Part shown: positions 42,375 through 51,165 of the stretch, piece by piece
Position numbering within the stretch: the first letter of the stretch is position 1
How the letters are laid out: each line of letters begins with the position of its first letter
NCBI GenBank assembly: GCA_029266615.1
Contig: JAQSWN010000046.1
Location: 1-59,522 of the forward strand
Reading direction: 5' to 3'
Source: Polyangiaceae bacterium
GTDB lineage: Bacteria; Myxococcota_A; Polyangia; Polyangiales; Polyangiaceae
DNA: 59,522 nt
Made by a program: the position numbers and the translations under genes
The notes under the pieces: model-generated
What the model saw: only the letters and a program-made list of their open reading frames with translations
Database searches by the model: none
What the model was told of the DNA's origin: nothing

Positions 42375-43688
42375 TCAGCGACGCACCACGCAGTCGAGGT
42401 CCCACTCGGCTGCGACGAACGGCGCGGAGCTGGCCGCGACCTCGGGGTAGCCGCCCACGGCTCGCTCCGAATCGATGATCGAGGACGAGCCGTCGAGCGC
42501 TTGCTGCACGATGCGCGCGTCGACGCGGTCGCGCTCCCAAGGCCTTGCTCCCACTTGCGGAGCGAGCCGTTGCACGAGACCGCTGGCCGTCCCCGCCACG
42601 AAGCCCGGCGGCCAAACCGGAGCCGCGCTGACCTGGCGAAGATTCTCGAGCGCACCGCCGACCAGCGGTACGGGCGCGCCCGCACGATCGAGCGCCACGT
42701 TGTCGGATAAGAATACCTCGCAGCTCCCGATCCCTGACGAGAACAGCAGCGGCATCCCCGCCGGCGTGTCCTTGCCGTAGCGAAGCACGTTGCCCACCAC
42801 GACCATTTGCCCGAGCTCTGGGGCGTGCCCCGTCCATTCGTCGGCGACGAGCGTGTACTTCATCGCGTACTTACCAGGATTCACGATCCAGTTGTTCGCG
42901 ACGACGCCTCGCGCGCCCCCCTTGAAGAACGGGTTTCGTTCCGTGTTGCTGGCGTACAAATTGCCGTAAACGAGGACCCCCGTCACGTTGTCATGGATGA
43001 GGCTGCCCTTGGAGTGCTCGCCCTTTTCATGCGTCGCGTGCGAAAGCCCTTCCGCGACGATGTTGTGGCTGAACGTGACTCGGTGCGAGGTGTTCTCGCG
43101 CCACTCGTCCGCGGTCGCGCCCTTGAACCGGCTGCCGGACGCGCTCAAATTTTCGTCCACCGCCCAGCTCAGCGAGCAATGGTCGACCACGAAGTCATGG
43201 GTCCCAGACGAGCTGGAGATACCGTCCGGCTCCCAGCCAATGGGTTGCCCGGCGCTCCCGGGGCGCACCCGCAGGTGCTGCAACACGACGTCATGGGTGC
43301 CCACCGAGATGCCTCCTCGAATCAACGTGATCCCCGGCGAAGGCGCCGTTTGCCCCGCCACGGTGACGAATGGCTCTTTCACCCGCAACGTGGCGCCTCC
43401 TAAGTCGACCACGCCGCCCACCTCGAACACGATGACGCGCGGCCCGGCGGTTTCGAGCGCCTCCGTGAGAGAGCCGGGGCCGGCGGGGCTCAGCGTGCTG
43501 ACTCGCAGCACCTTTCCTCCGTGGCCGCCGCGCGTTTCGTTCGCCCAGCCGCGCGCCCACTCGCAACGCATGGGAGCTATCGCCGATGCCACCGCGGATG
43601 GAGTCGCAGACGGCAGTTTCGCGGAGGTCGCGACGGGCTCGGGCGTTCGACAGCCGCACACACCGAGGACGAGCCAGAGCATCCGCAC
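42375..43688 (-). CDS. Pectate-lyase-like secreted beta-helix lipoprotein
   Basis: 437 aa. Signal M-R-M-L-W-L-V-L-G-V with lipobox V-C-G-C. The right-handed beta-helix of polysaccharide lyase family 1 is suggested by V-I-V-F-E-V-G-G-V-V-D-L, V-T-V-A-G-Q-T-A-P-S-P-G and D-H-C-S-L-S-W-A-V-D-E, and N-Y/N-W strands later (V-A-N-N-W-I-V-N-P-G). The D-H-C-S segment is typical of pectate lyases. It acts on extracellular uronic polysaccharide or another glycan; specificity is not clear. Confidence 0.85.
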   Translation of the reverse strand: MRMLWLVLGVCGCRTPEPVATSAKLPSATPSAVASAIAPMRCEWARGWANETRGGHGGKVLRVSTLSPAGPGSLTEALETAGPRVIVFEVGGVVDLGGATLRVKEPFVTVAGQTAPSPGITLIRGGISVGTHDVVLQHLRVRPGSAGQPIGWEPDGISSSSGTHDFVVDHCSLSWAVDENLSASGSRFKGATADEWRENTSHRVTFSHNIVAEGLSHATHEKGEHSKGSLIHDNVTGVLVYGNLYASNTERNPFFKGGARGVVANNWIVNPGKYAMKYTLVADEWTGHAPELGQMVVVGNVLRYGKDTPAGMPLLFSSGIGSCEVFLSDNVALDRAGAPVPLVGGALENLRQVSAAPVWPPGFVAGTASGLVQRLAPQVGARPWERDRVDARIVQQALDGSSSIIDSERAVGGYPEVAASSAPFVAAEWDLDCVVRR

Positions 43689-43720
43689 ACCCCGTTATGC
43701 CGCTCGAGCTCGGATCGATC

Positions 43721-44746
43721 TCACTTGCCGTAAGCGTCGGCTTGGTACTCGTCCCACAGCTGCTCGACGTTTTTGCCGAATGTCATTTGAAGCAAGCCGG
43801 CCACGGCGTCGAAGGAGGCGTCGCCGCTCTTGCCGGCGAGCACCTTGTTGATCTTGTACGGCAAGTCGAAGTCGTGCTGAGCGTAGGCCTCGGTGTGAAA
43901 CGTGCACGGACCCGTGAGCCACGAGTAGAAGTTGCCGGAAGCGGTGTACGCGGCCTTCCAGTCCCCTTCGCTGCGCCAGCGGCTCTTGGGGTAGAAGCCG
44001 GTGCGCGCGCGTACCAAGTCCGCCAAGCCTTCACCGGTGCCGGCCGTGCCGTAATTTTGGTAGAGGTGCACGGTCTCGTGCTGCAGCACGCCAAGCATCT
44101 CTTGCTTGATGGACTCGGGGCTGTCGTTCCTCTTACTGTCGATGTAGTTCAGATCGAACTGGATCTGGCCGCCGCCGGCTTGGGCAACGCCGCCGTGGGT
44201 GTCCAGCACGAGCTTGATGGTGCTGGGGTGCTTCTCGTCCGGAATCTCGCTCGGGTCGCGATACAGAATCGAGCAGGCGGTGCACGCGATGTCCTTCATC
44301 GTCGTTTCAACGTCTGGCACCGCATTGGTGAAAATCTTACCCTTGCCGTTCGGATCCTGATTTTCGAAAACGATCGTCGGCTTGCACGCGGTCTCGAAGG
44401 CGGGCTGACAGGAGACCACGCCGTAAGGCATGTTGGTTCCTGCGCCGCCGTTGGTTCCTGCGCCGCCGTTGGTTCCTGCGCCGCCGTTGGTTCCTGCGCC
44501 GCCGTTGGTTCCTGCGCCGGCCACAGCCGTAGTTCCCCCTGCCGCGGTGCTACCGCCGGGCGCACTGCCACTCACGCCGGGAGCCCCAGCGCCGCCGGTT
44601 CCGCCTCCCGCGCCGCCAGTCGAGGCGCTGCCGCCAGCGCCGAGCGTGCCCGGAACGGCATCTTCTCCACCGCAAGCGATGAGCGTTCCCGCGCTGCATC
44701 CCACGAGCATGACCAACCAGAGCGAAAGTTCGCGATGCTGCTTCAT
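43721..44746 (-). CDS. BSP-family metallopeptidase-like lipoprotein with repeat linker
   Basis: 341 aa from ATG 44746. Signal and lipobox L-I-A-C are followed by a Gly/Ala/Ser/Thr linker whose end is a tandem A-G-T-N-G-G repeat (DNA 18-bp units, 44433-44520). The catalytic-type domain contains T-I-K-L-V-L-D, H-E-T-V-H-L-Y-Q and G-E-G-L-A-D-L-V-R, the pattern of basic-secretory-protein peptidases. It would be lipid-anchored and exposed outside the cytoplasm. It lies directly upstream of the pectate-lyase-like gene on the same strand (32 bp). Confidence 0.8.
   Translation of the reverse strand: MKQHRELSLWLVMLVGCSAGTLIACGGEDAVPGTLGAGGSASTGGAGGGTGGAGAPGVSGSAPGGSTAAGGTTAVAGAGTNGGAGTNGGAGTNGGAGTNGGAGTNMPYGVVSCQPAFETACKPTIVFENQDPNGKGKIFTNAVPDVETTMKDIACTACSILYRDPSEIPDEKHPSTIKLVLDTHGGVAQAGGGQIQFDLNYIDSKRNDSPESIKQEMLGVLQHETVHLYQNYGTAGTGEGLADLVRARTGFYPKSRWRSEGDWKAAYTASGNFYSWLTGPCTFHTEAYAQHDFDLPYKINKVLAGKSGDASFDAVAGLLQMTFGKNVEQLWDEYQADAYGK
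44433..44520. repeat. 18-bp tandem repeat, about 4.9 copies, in the linker coding region
   Basis: Units of TTGGTTCCTGCGCCGCCG repeat nearly perfectly from 44433 to about 44520 and encode A-G-T-N-G-G on the minus strand. All units are multiples of 3, so copy-number change would alter linker length without a frameshift. Confidence 0.9.
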
Positions 44747-45081
44747 CGAGGTTCTCCGAACCGAGCGGGGGGTTACGTGCCTGGAATGCGAGCGCTGACG
44801 CATTCGGCTCAGAGCGAATCGTTTTTCTGGTTTGGTGATGGCTGGCAGTGCCCGTTCTTGCCGAAAAGTCAGCGAACACTGCGAAATCCGTGCGGCTGAC
44901 GCTCATCCAACGCTGGCGAAATAATGCCGCTTTACGCGCACGGCCGGGACGGACCAACATGCGTCATGGCGGAGCGGCTCGCGACAGGTGGCAGAGCGAC
45001 GAGGGTCACGAGCAGCGTGGGCGAGCGTCGCCGCTTCCGTCAGCAGGCTGGGTTAGCTCGGTCGTGACGTCGTCTTCCTCC
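44747..45081. other. Divergent intergenic region between peptidase and kinase genes
   Basis: About 335 bp. An open plus frame continues upstream of the kinase start to 44848, but the codon quality is poor and the encoded Arg-rich sequence lacks features. It must hold both promoters; no convincing -35/-10 pair was found. Confidence 0.4.
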
Positions 45082-47013
45082 ATGCCGCCAGCCACGCTGC
45101 GCGGGCGTATCATCGAGTCCGACGTGCAGCCGGGAGTGCGCTACCAGCTCGAGCGCCACGTCGGCGAAGGGGGCATGGGCATGGCCTACCTGGCGTGGCG
45201 CGAGGCGCCGGACGGCGTTCAGCCCGTGGTCGTGAAGGTAGTCACGCACGGGGTTTACGGTGACCAGGTCTCTCCCGAGCTCGTGGCCCAGAAAGAAGCG
45301 GTCGCGCTGGGGCGGTTGAACGAGCGCGTGCCCGCTTGCCCGTTCGTCGTGCGCTTCGTGGATACGGGCAGCACCCTGCTCTTCGGCCACAAGCCCACCC
45401 CGTGGATCGCAATCGAGTACGTGCACGGAGGCGTGGAGGGCACGACGCTCGACGACCGCCTCATGTACTCAGTGCACAAGACCGGCTTCGCCTTCGACTC
45501 CGGCCGCGCTGCGCACGCCCTCCGCTGCCTCGCGGCCGGGCTTACCGCCATTCATGACGTGGGCGTGATTCACCGCGATCTCACGCCGGGCAATGTGCTT
45601 TGTTGCGGCTTCGGCGAGGCGGAAATCTTCAAGATCTCGGACTTTGGTCTGGCGCGCCCGAAGGGCTTGGGTCGCACGTTCGCCGGGCTCGGGCTAGGAA
45701 CGCCAGGATTCGCGTCGCCGGAGCAAGTCGTTCAAGGCGAAGCCGGGCTCGGCCCCCAAACGGACGTATTTGCTCTGGCGAGCATCGTCTTCACGATGCT
45801 CACCAACGAACCGCTGTTTGCCGGAGAGTCGCCGCTCATCGTTTACGAGCAGACGCGCGGGCGCGAGCGGCGCAGCATCACGTCCAGCGCGAGCTTGAGC
45901 CCGGAGCTGCGCGAGCGCGCGGACGCCTGCCGCGCCATCGATGCGGCCATCGCCCGTTCCACCGCGCTCGAGCCGGAAGCGCGGCCCGCCACCGCGGAAG
46001 AATTGGCGGCCATGGTGCTGCCTTGGCTCGGGGACCAGAACAACGCGCCACGCTCCAGCCGCCGCCTCATCAAATCGATGCTCAGCCTGTCGGCGCCCGC
46101 GGATCTGGCCGGGTTCGACTGGAAAATCCGGCATCGACCCCGCGACGACATGATCGTGCAGAGCGCGGCTTGGGACACGGACGGACACTGCTTCGCCTTC
46201 ACGCCGCGCGGTCCATTTTTTTGGAGTGGCGAAGCATGGCTGGGCGCGAAGAGCGCCTTGCGCGATCTTCCGCGCGGCATGACCTTCACGCGGCGCTACG
46301 AAGCGGGCGGCTGGCTCGTGGGCGGCTCCGGCGGCACGCTTGCCGTTTGCTCGACAGCGGGGGTGCGGGATCTGGTTCTCTACCCGGACTCCGCCTTCGA
46401 ATTCTTGGACGCCAATGGTCGCTTCGACGACCTCATTACCGCGGTCGCGCGCAAGCCCGGATACCCACCCCTGCTACTCGCGATGTCGGCTCGCCGCTGG
46501 ATGAAGCCGCTCGTGATGGAAGGCGTGCAGAACGTGTCGGCTCTACTGCGCCTCGACGACTCGCGCTGGGTCGTCTGCGGGCGACTCACCGACGGCACCG
46601 GTTTTGCCGCCGTTTATTCGCCCATGCAGTGGGAGCTCACGCCGCTAGAGGTGCCGCGCACGCGCGCCTTCGTTGGCGGCGCTAGCAGCGTGGAACGAGA
46701 GCTCGCGCTAGTTATTGGCAGCAACGGGGTAGCGCTGCGCATCGAGAGGGACTGCTGCGCGGTCTCGGTCGTGCAAGGCGCTCCCGACCTTTCCGCCGGC
46801 GCGGTGGACGTGCTGGATCGCGAATGGACCGCGAGCCTTGGCGCGCTGTGGACGCGCGACTCGCGCTCCGGCCAAGCATTCGTCCCCGCTTGGAGAGATA
46901 CGGCTTTCCAGGCTCCATTCATCAGTCTCATTGCCGATGCGGGCTTGATCTTGGCGATGAGCGCCGATGGGGGCATCGTCGAAGGCCGACGGACCCCCGA
47001 GCGCAAGAAATAG
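45082..47013 (+). CDS. Hanks-type Ser/Thr protein kinase with unusual beta-rich C-terminal domain
   Basis: 643 aa from ATG 45082; GTG 45064 is possible. Kinase domain about 10-330: G-E-G-G-M-G-M-A-Y loop, V-V-V-K catalytic Lys, Q-K-E alphaC Glu, H-R-D-L-T-P-G-N (Thr instead of Lys), D-F-G, and G-T-P-G-F-A-S-P-E. All catalytic residues are present, so it should be active. There is no membrane helix or PASTA domain. The last about 300 residues form repeated beta segments (G-G-W-L-V-G-G-S-G-G-T-L, W-V-V-C-G-R) like a degenerate propeller, possibly a sensor. Confidence 0.88.
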   Translation: MPPATLRGRIIESDVQPGVRYQLERHVGEGGMGMAYLAWREAPDGVQPVVVKVVTHGVYGDQVSPELVAQKEAVALGRLNERVPACPFVVRFVDTGSTLLFGHKPTPWIAIEYVHGGVEGTTLDDRLMYSVHKTGFAFDSGRAAHALRCLAAGLTAIHDVGVIHRDLTPGNVLCCGFGEAEIFKISDFGLARPKGLGRTFAGLGLGTPGFASPEQVVQGEAGLGPQTDVFALASIVFTMLTNEPLFAGESPLIVYEQTRGRERRSITSSASLSPELRERADACRAIDAAIARSTALEPEARPATAEELAAMVLPWLGDQNNAPRSSRRLIKSMLSLSAPADLAGFDWKIRHRPRDDMIVQSAAWDTDGHCFAFTPRGPFFWSGEAWLGAKSALRDLPRGMTFTRRYEAGGWLVGGSGGTLAVCSTAGVRDLVLYPDSAFEFLDANGRFDDLITAVARKPGYPPLLLAMSARRWMKPLVMEGVQNVSALLRLDDSRWVVCGRLTDGTGFAAVYSPMQWELTPLEVPRTRAFVGGASSVERELALVIGSNGVALRIERDCCAVSVVQGAPDLSAGAVDVLDREWTASLGALWTRDSRSGQAFVPAWRDTAFQAPFISLIADAGLILAMSADGGIVEGRRTPERKK

Positions 47014-47020
47014 CGGCGCC

Positions 47021-48790
47021 CTAGTCCCCGACCGCCTGCAGGAAGCGACGGCCGCTGGGGCGTTCTACGTAGACGAGCGCTTCCATACCGCCGGTTTCGC
47101 TTTGTAACCAGAGCCGCAGATAGTCCCGCGCGACGGGGCGGCTCCACCACTCGATGGCGTCCAGCCGTTGCTCGAAACGTAGCCGTTCTATGGTGTAAAC
47201 CGTGTGCCCGAGGATGAGCGTGCTGCCGGCGCTGATCACGGAAGTGAGCTCTACCGGCTGCGACAACAGCCGCGTCGGAGGGCTCGGCAGCCGAGACCAG
47301 ATGGGAGGCTCCGACTTGCGGAGCGAGGACTTGCGGAGCGAGGACGAAGGCGTGACGGAACGAGGACTGAGGAGCGATGGCTCCTTGCCCTTGGAGGTTC
47401 TACGCTTGCGGTTCGCCGCTTGCACGGGGAGCGCGGGCGCGAGCGCGCTCTGCGATTCCGGCCGATGTGCGTCCACCAGGCTCAGAACGCCGACTCGTGA
47501 TTCGCCGATGTCCGCAGTGAGCTCTGCCAGGACGAGCGGCAGATCTTCCTCCCCGCGAGACGTGTCCCCGACCAAGAGCTCCGAGAGCGAGAGCTGGCGC
47601 TGGACGATGGGCGCTAGCCGCGGCACCGTGAGCTTCATGCCCACACTGGGCGCCGAGAGCTTCAGCCGCTCCAAACGCGAAGCTACGATACGCCTGAGAT
47701 CTGCCTCCCGATGCAGCGGCTGGGAGAGCTTGAAATGGAGCACGAGCTGCGGGTCCACGCCGCGGAAGCGCGCGATCGTGGAGTCGTAACGGAGCGTGAC
47801 GTCCAATAGCTCCGCCGCTTCACCCCGGGCGCAGAGCCGCGCCGAGAGCCGCGCCGAGAGACCACGCAGGACGAAGCCTAATGGCTCCGTTCCACTCACT
47901 CCGTCTTCCCAGGTGGTTTCTTCCTCCACTACGCGGGGCGGCACGTAAGGGATGAGCGGCGTGTCGTCCAAACCTTCACACAGGGCGAGGATGCGGGCGG
48001 CGTCTTTACCGAGGCGGGGGCCGAGCGCCGAGCGAGGTTGACGCGCCAGGTCCCCCAAGGTGAGTAGCCCCAAACGAGTGAAGTAGCCCAAATCATCCGC
48101 CGCTAGGGCGAGAGCCTGAATGGGGAGCTCTTCTGCCGCGCTTTGCGCGCGAGATGGCGCGATGAGCGTGACGGCAGCGGTAGCCCCTTTGCTCGAAGGG
48201 GCTGACCACCGCGCGAAGGCGCGGGCCAACTCCGGCCCGGCCGAGACGGCGATTTTGACGCGATGCCCCAGCTCCCGCACGCGCTCGGCCAAGTCTTGCG
48301 CGAGCGCCTCTTCGCCACCGAACAGGTGCGCGGAGCCGGTGATGTCCACCCATACCGTGTCTGGCGAGGCGAGCGCCACGGTGGCGCCGTAACCGAGCGC
48401 CACTTCGGCCAAGCCTCCGAGCGCTCGCTCCACCTCCGCTCGCTTGACCTTGACGACGACGAGCTGTGAGACGAGCGCCGAAGCCTCGGCGATGGTTTGC
48501 TTGGCGCGCACGCCGAATCGCTCTGCCTCTCGGTTGACGGCAACGAGCGGCTCCGAAGCGGGCAGCTCCGGCTCTTCCGTGAGCGGCTGGCCTGCCACGG
48601 TGAGCGAGAGCTGTTGCGGCGCGGGCTTGTCCGCCTCCTCTACCACCACCACGCCCAGCGGGCGGTGAGCCTCCGCCAGTAGCTCCGGGGCCTGAGCCAG
48701 CCGTTGACGCAGCGCTAGCTCGACCAATAAGTCTGGCAGTATTAGCGCAAGAACGCGTCGATTTTGGGGATTAGGCGAGGCGCCTGACAT
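47021..48790 (-). CDS. imuB: ImuB, Y-family polymerase-like mutasome scaffold
   Basis: 589 aa from ATG 48790 (M-S-G-A-S-P). It begins R-R-V-L-A-L-I-L-P-D-L, the ImuB version of the Y-family start without the catalytic acidic pair. The helix-hairpin region L-G-L-L-T-L-G-D-L-A and a possible beta-clamp motif Q-L-S-L-S-E-L follow. ImuB bridges ImuA and DnaE2 to the sliding clamp in SOS mutagenesis. It overlaps the end of the second imuA frame by 20 bp. A small direct repeat (L-R-K-S twice) lies in the linker before the C-terminus. Confidence 0.88.
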   Translation of the reverse strand: MSGASPNPQNRRVLALILPDLLVELALRQRLAQAPELLAEAHRPLGVVVVEEADKPAPQQLSLTVAGQPLTEEPELPASEPLVAVNREAERFGVRAKQTIAEASALVSQLVVVKVKRAEVERALGGLAEVALGYGATVALASPDTVWVDITGSAHLFGGEEALAQDLAERVRELGHRVKIAVSAGPELARAFARWSAPSSKGATAAVTLIAPSRAQSAAEELPIQALALAADDLGYFTRLGLLTLGDLARQPRSALGPRLGKDAARILALCEGLDDTPLIPYVPPRVVEEETTWEDGVSGTEPLGFVLRGLSARLSARLCARGEAAELLDVTLRYDSTIARFRGVDPQLVLHFKLSQPLHREADLRRIVASRLERLKLSAPSVGMKLTVPRLAPIVQRQLSLSELLVGDTSRGEEDLPLVLAELTADIGESRVGVLSLVDAHRPESQSALAPALPVQAANRKRRTSKGKEPSLLSPRSVTPSSSLRKSSLRKSEPPIWSRLPSPPTRLLSQPVELTSVISAGSTLILGHTVYTIERLRFEQRLDAIEWWSRPVARDYLRLWLQSETGGMEALVYVERPSGRRFLQAVGD

Positions 48791-49464
48791 GGCCCACCTC
48801 GGCATTTTCATTCTGGGGGGCGACGGCTCCCCAGGCGGCGCTGCGCGCCCACGCCACCGGGCGAGGCGACGAAACGCGGCCGCGTTGATCCTTGGCGACG
48901 CGTACCATGAGCTTGTCCGCCGACGGACGAGAGACCTCCAACCGTTGCGCGACGGGGAGTGGCAACGGACGACGATCTGCAGCGCGAGTGAGCAGGAGCA
49001 CGCTGTGCCCCGTGCCTTCGATAGCAAGGGCGAGGCGGCGCACGACCCGAGGCCAGGTGCCGAGCGACACAGGCAAGCGCCACGCGCGACAGCGCGGTGA
49101 GCGACGGCCGTACGACGAGCAGCCGCTCCAGCTCTACTCCGGCGGCGGCGACACCGGGACCATACAAGGTGCCGGATGGATCCACGAACGCGCACCAGGG
49201 AGTGTGAGCGCCGCGAGCGCGAGCTTCTGCCTGAGCTTGGGCGCAAGCCGCGAGGCAGAGGGAGGTGCCCAATGCGCCCTCCCCGGCCGCGCTCAGCTCC
49301 ACCACACTGCCGCGCAGGAGACCTCCGTCCGGCAAGAGGGCGTCCAGCTCGGGGATGCCGAAGGATAGCCCCTGGGCAGGCCCTTCGGCCGGCTTTGCAA
49401 GTCGGACGCCTCCGTGCGTGAAAGCTGGGGAGAGCCGCTCGAGCACATGCGCCGGTAGAGCCAT
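48771..49464 (-). pseudogene. imuA: ImuA (SulA/RecA-like) with apparent frameshift
   Basis: ATG 49464 opens a good frame for about 133 codons (G-I-P-E-L-D-A-L-L-P-D-G-G, then L-E-R-L-L-V-V-R-P-S-L). Near 49065 the sense moves to the next frame, which continues S-L-G-T-W-P-R-V-V-R-R-L-A and ends L-P-L-P-V-A-Q-R-L-E-V-S-R-P ... V-R-V-A-K-D-Q-R-G-R at 48771. In its original frame the tail after 49065 is Arg/His/Pro junk to 48808. The segment expected between the two parts (a strand with V-V-D) seems short, so a small deletion plus frameshift is likely. A sequencing error must be ruled out. Confidence 0.65.
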
Positions 49465-49466
49465 GT

Positions 49467-49483
49467 ACTGAACATAGTAGCAG
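49467..49483 (-). promoter_or_regulatory. LexA-like operator of imuA
   Basis: The minus strand reads CTGCTACTATGTTCAGT, then AC and ATG. It is identical to the dnaE2 box at 13 of 17 positions, with the same 2-nt gap to the start codon. TACTAT inside it fits a -10 element. Confidence 0.6.
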
Positions 49484-49642
49484 CCACCAAAAAGGGAAGC
49501 CACCTTCAGCCTCGGAAGCCTTCTGCTCGGACGAACAATGTCCGCCTCGGGGCTCCCTCCCACGGCTCGGTAACTTGCCAAACCCACGACTGTCGACGAA
49601 AACCTTGGCCCGCTTCCCTCTTCGGGACACGGACCTGCCTCG

Positions 49643-50545
49643 ATGGGTGCCCGGTCGATTCATTGCGCGCTCGCGCTCGTCTCAACGCTCGTGGGCGCGC
49701 CCCTAGCGCGCGCTGCGACCAAGATGGACTCCATCCCTGCGGCCTGCGGCTCGCGCGCTGCGTTCGACGCCGAGCTTCGCGCGCGTCTCGGCAAAGACGC
49801 GCCGCTCGCCGACGTCTTCGTCGCGATCACTCCCCGCCCGCGAGGTTTCCACTTACGTGTGCACGCCGGCGCCGAGCAACGCGAGCTGGAAGATCCCAGC
49901 TGTACCGAGCTGTTTCGTGCCGCCATCGTGATCGCCGTATCGATGCTCGTCGAAAGCGAAAAGCGCACGACCTCGGCGGAGCCTCCACCGCTCACGCAGC
50001 CTCCGGCGCGGCCTCCCCGTTCGCCGCCGTCACTCGCGCTCGGTTTGGGCGCCGGCTTGGCTGTGGGCACGCTCCCCAAGCCGGTGCTAGCGCTTGAGCT
50101 CGAAGGCAAGCTGCTGTGGCGGCACGTTGGCGTCGGCGCGAACGTCCGCTACCTCGTCCGCGCGGACCGAAGAGACTCGACCACCCAGCAAGGCGCCGAG
50201 CTCAGCGCCCTGGGCGCCAGCGTAACGGGCATCTTTCGTCCTGCGCCAGCTTGGGAAGCGCGGCTGGGGTTTGCGGCCCAAGGGCTCTTCGGCACAGGCC
50301 TGGGCGTCGGAAGCGGGTCTTCTGCCACCGTGTGGGCGGCCGGCCCAACGCTCGGCTTAGGCTGGGCCCCGCTCCGGTACGGACCCATTTCGGCGGGCAT
50401 CGGAGCGGAGGGGCAGCTCAACTTGGCGCGCGGACGGTTCGAAATCCTGAACTATTCCGGCGAGCTCACCGGTGAGCGCCACGTCGTCTACCAAGTGCCG
50501 TGGCTGGCCGCCGGCGCTTTCGTACGCTTAGGAGTGGTCTGGTAG
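49643..50545 (+). CDS. Secreted, probably outer-membrane-associated protein upstream of an ECF sigma gene
   Basis: 300 aa. Sec signal to A-R-A, then a short alpha/beta region with two Cys (A-A-C-G and P-S-C), a hydrophobic stretch (A-A-I-V-I-A-V-S-M-L-V), a Pro-rich linker and a C-terminal beta-rich half with alternating strands, G-L-G-A-G-L-A-V and A-G-A-F-V-R-L-G-V-V-W. It ends with an aromatic residue, as outer-membrane barrels do. It lies 32 bp upstream of the sigma gene and is probably co-transcribed with it; such proteins often accompany myxobacterial ECF loci. Confidence 0.65.
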   Translation: MGARSIHCALALVSTLVGAPLARAATKMDSIPAACGSRAAFDAELRARLGKDAPLADVFVAITPRPRGFHLRVHAGAEQRELEDPSCTELFRAAIVIAVSMLVESEKRTTSAEPPPLTQPPARPPRSPPSLALGLGAGLAVGTLPKPVLALELEGKLLWRHVGVGANVRYLVRADRRDSTTQQGAELSALGASVTGIFRPAPAWEARLGFAAQGLFGTGLGVGSGSSATVWAAGPTLGLGWAPLRYGPISAGIGAEGQLNLARGRFEILNYSGELTGERHVVYQVPWLAAGAFVRLGVVW

Positions 50546-50577
50546 ACGGATTTCCGGACCAAGACGGATAAACGTCA

Positions 50578-51165
50578 ATGGTAGCCGGTGCGCTGGGACG
50601 TCGCGTGGTCCCGCAGGATGGTCCTGCGGACGGCGGCGCGGCTGCGCCGGACCTCGCGGCCGTCTACGAAGCGCACTTCCGTTACGTTTGGCGTTGCCTG
50701 CGCAGCCTCGGCACGCCCGACGCCCAGCTGGACGACGCGATGCAGGACGTTTTCGTCGTCGTGCAACGACGGTTGCCGGAGTTCGACGGCGGGGTGCAGC
50801 TCCGCACCTGGCTTTATGCGATCGCGCTTCGCGTCGCGCGCAAGTACCGCGACCGTGCCCGGCGTGAGCCTGCTTCGCTCGAGACGACGCGGGAGAGCCA
50901 ACCCGAGCTGGTGCTCGAGCACAGCGGCGAAGGCGCCGCTCTCCAGAACGAACGGCTCGCCCTCGCGCACGCCGCGCTGGGCACGTTGAGCGACGAGCAG
51001 CGCGAGGTCTTCGTGCTGGCGCGTGTGGAGCAAATGTCCGCGCCCGAGATCGCCGAGGTCGCCTGCATCCCACTCAACACCGTTTACTCGCGCTTGCGCG
51101 CCGCCCGCCTCGCTTTCGAGGCCGAGGTCGCGCGCCGACGAGCCTTCGTCAGGAACACGCCATGA
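50578..51165 (+). CDS. ECF RNA polymerase sigma factor
   Basis: 195 aa. Region 2: Y-E-A-H-F-R-Y-V-W-R, D-D-A-M-Q-D-V-F-V-V-V and L-R-T-W-L-Y-A-I-A. Region 4: L-S-D-E-Q-R-E-V-F-V-L-A and the HTH I-P-L-N-T-V-Y-S-R-L-R-A-A-R. The overlap with the next gene (51162-51165, ATGA) indicates translational coupling with a probable anti-sigma factor. Its regulon is unknown; the surrounding envelope genes suggest cell-surface stress. Confidence 0.88.
   Translation: MVAGALGRRVVPQDGPADGGAAAPDLAAVYEAHFRYVWRCLRSLGTPDAQLDDAMQDVFVVVQRRLPEFDGGVQLRTWLYAIALRVARKYRDRARREPASLETTRESQPELVLEHSGEGAALQNERLALAHAALGTLSDEQREVFVLARVEQMSAPEIAEVACIPLNTVYSRLRAARLAFEAEVARRRAFVRNTP

Noticed and set aside
44852..44871. Sigma-54-like TGGCAG...TTGCC near the kinase gene
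   Set aside because: The distance between the two blocks is about 4 bp too long for a -24/-12 promoter.
43586..44899. 437-codon plus-strand frame
   Set aside because: Antisense shadow of the BSP-like gene; its repeated A-A-V-G-S-C segment is the complement of the 18-bp tandem repeat.
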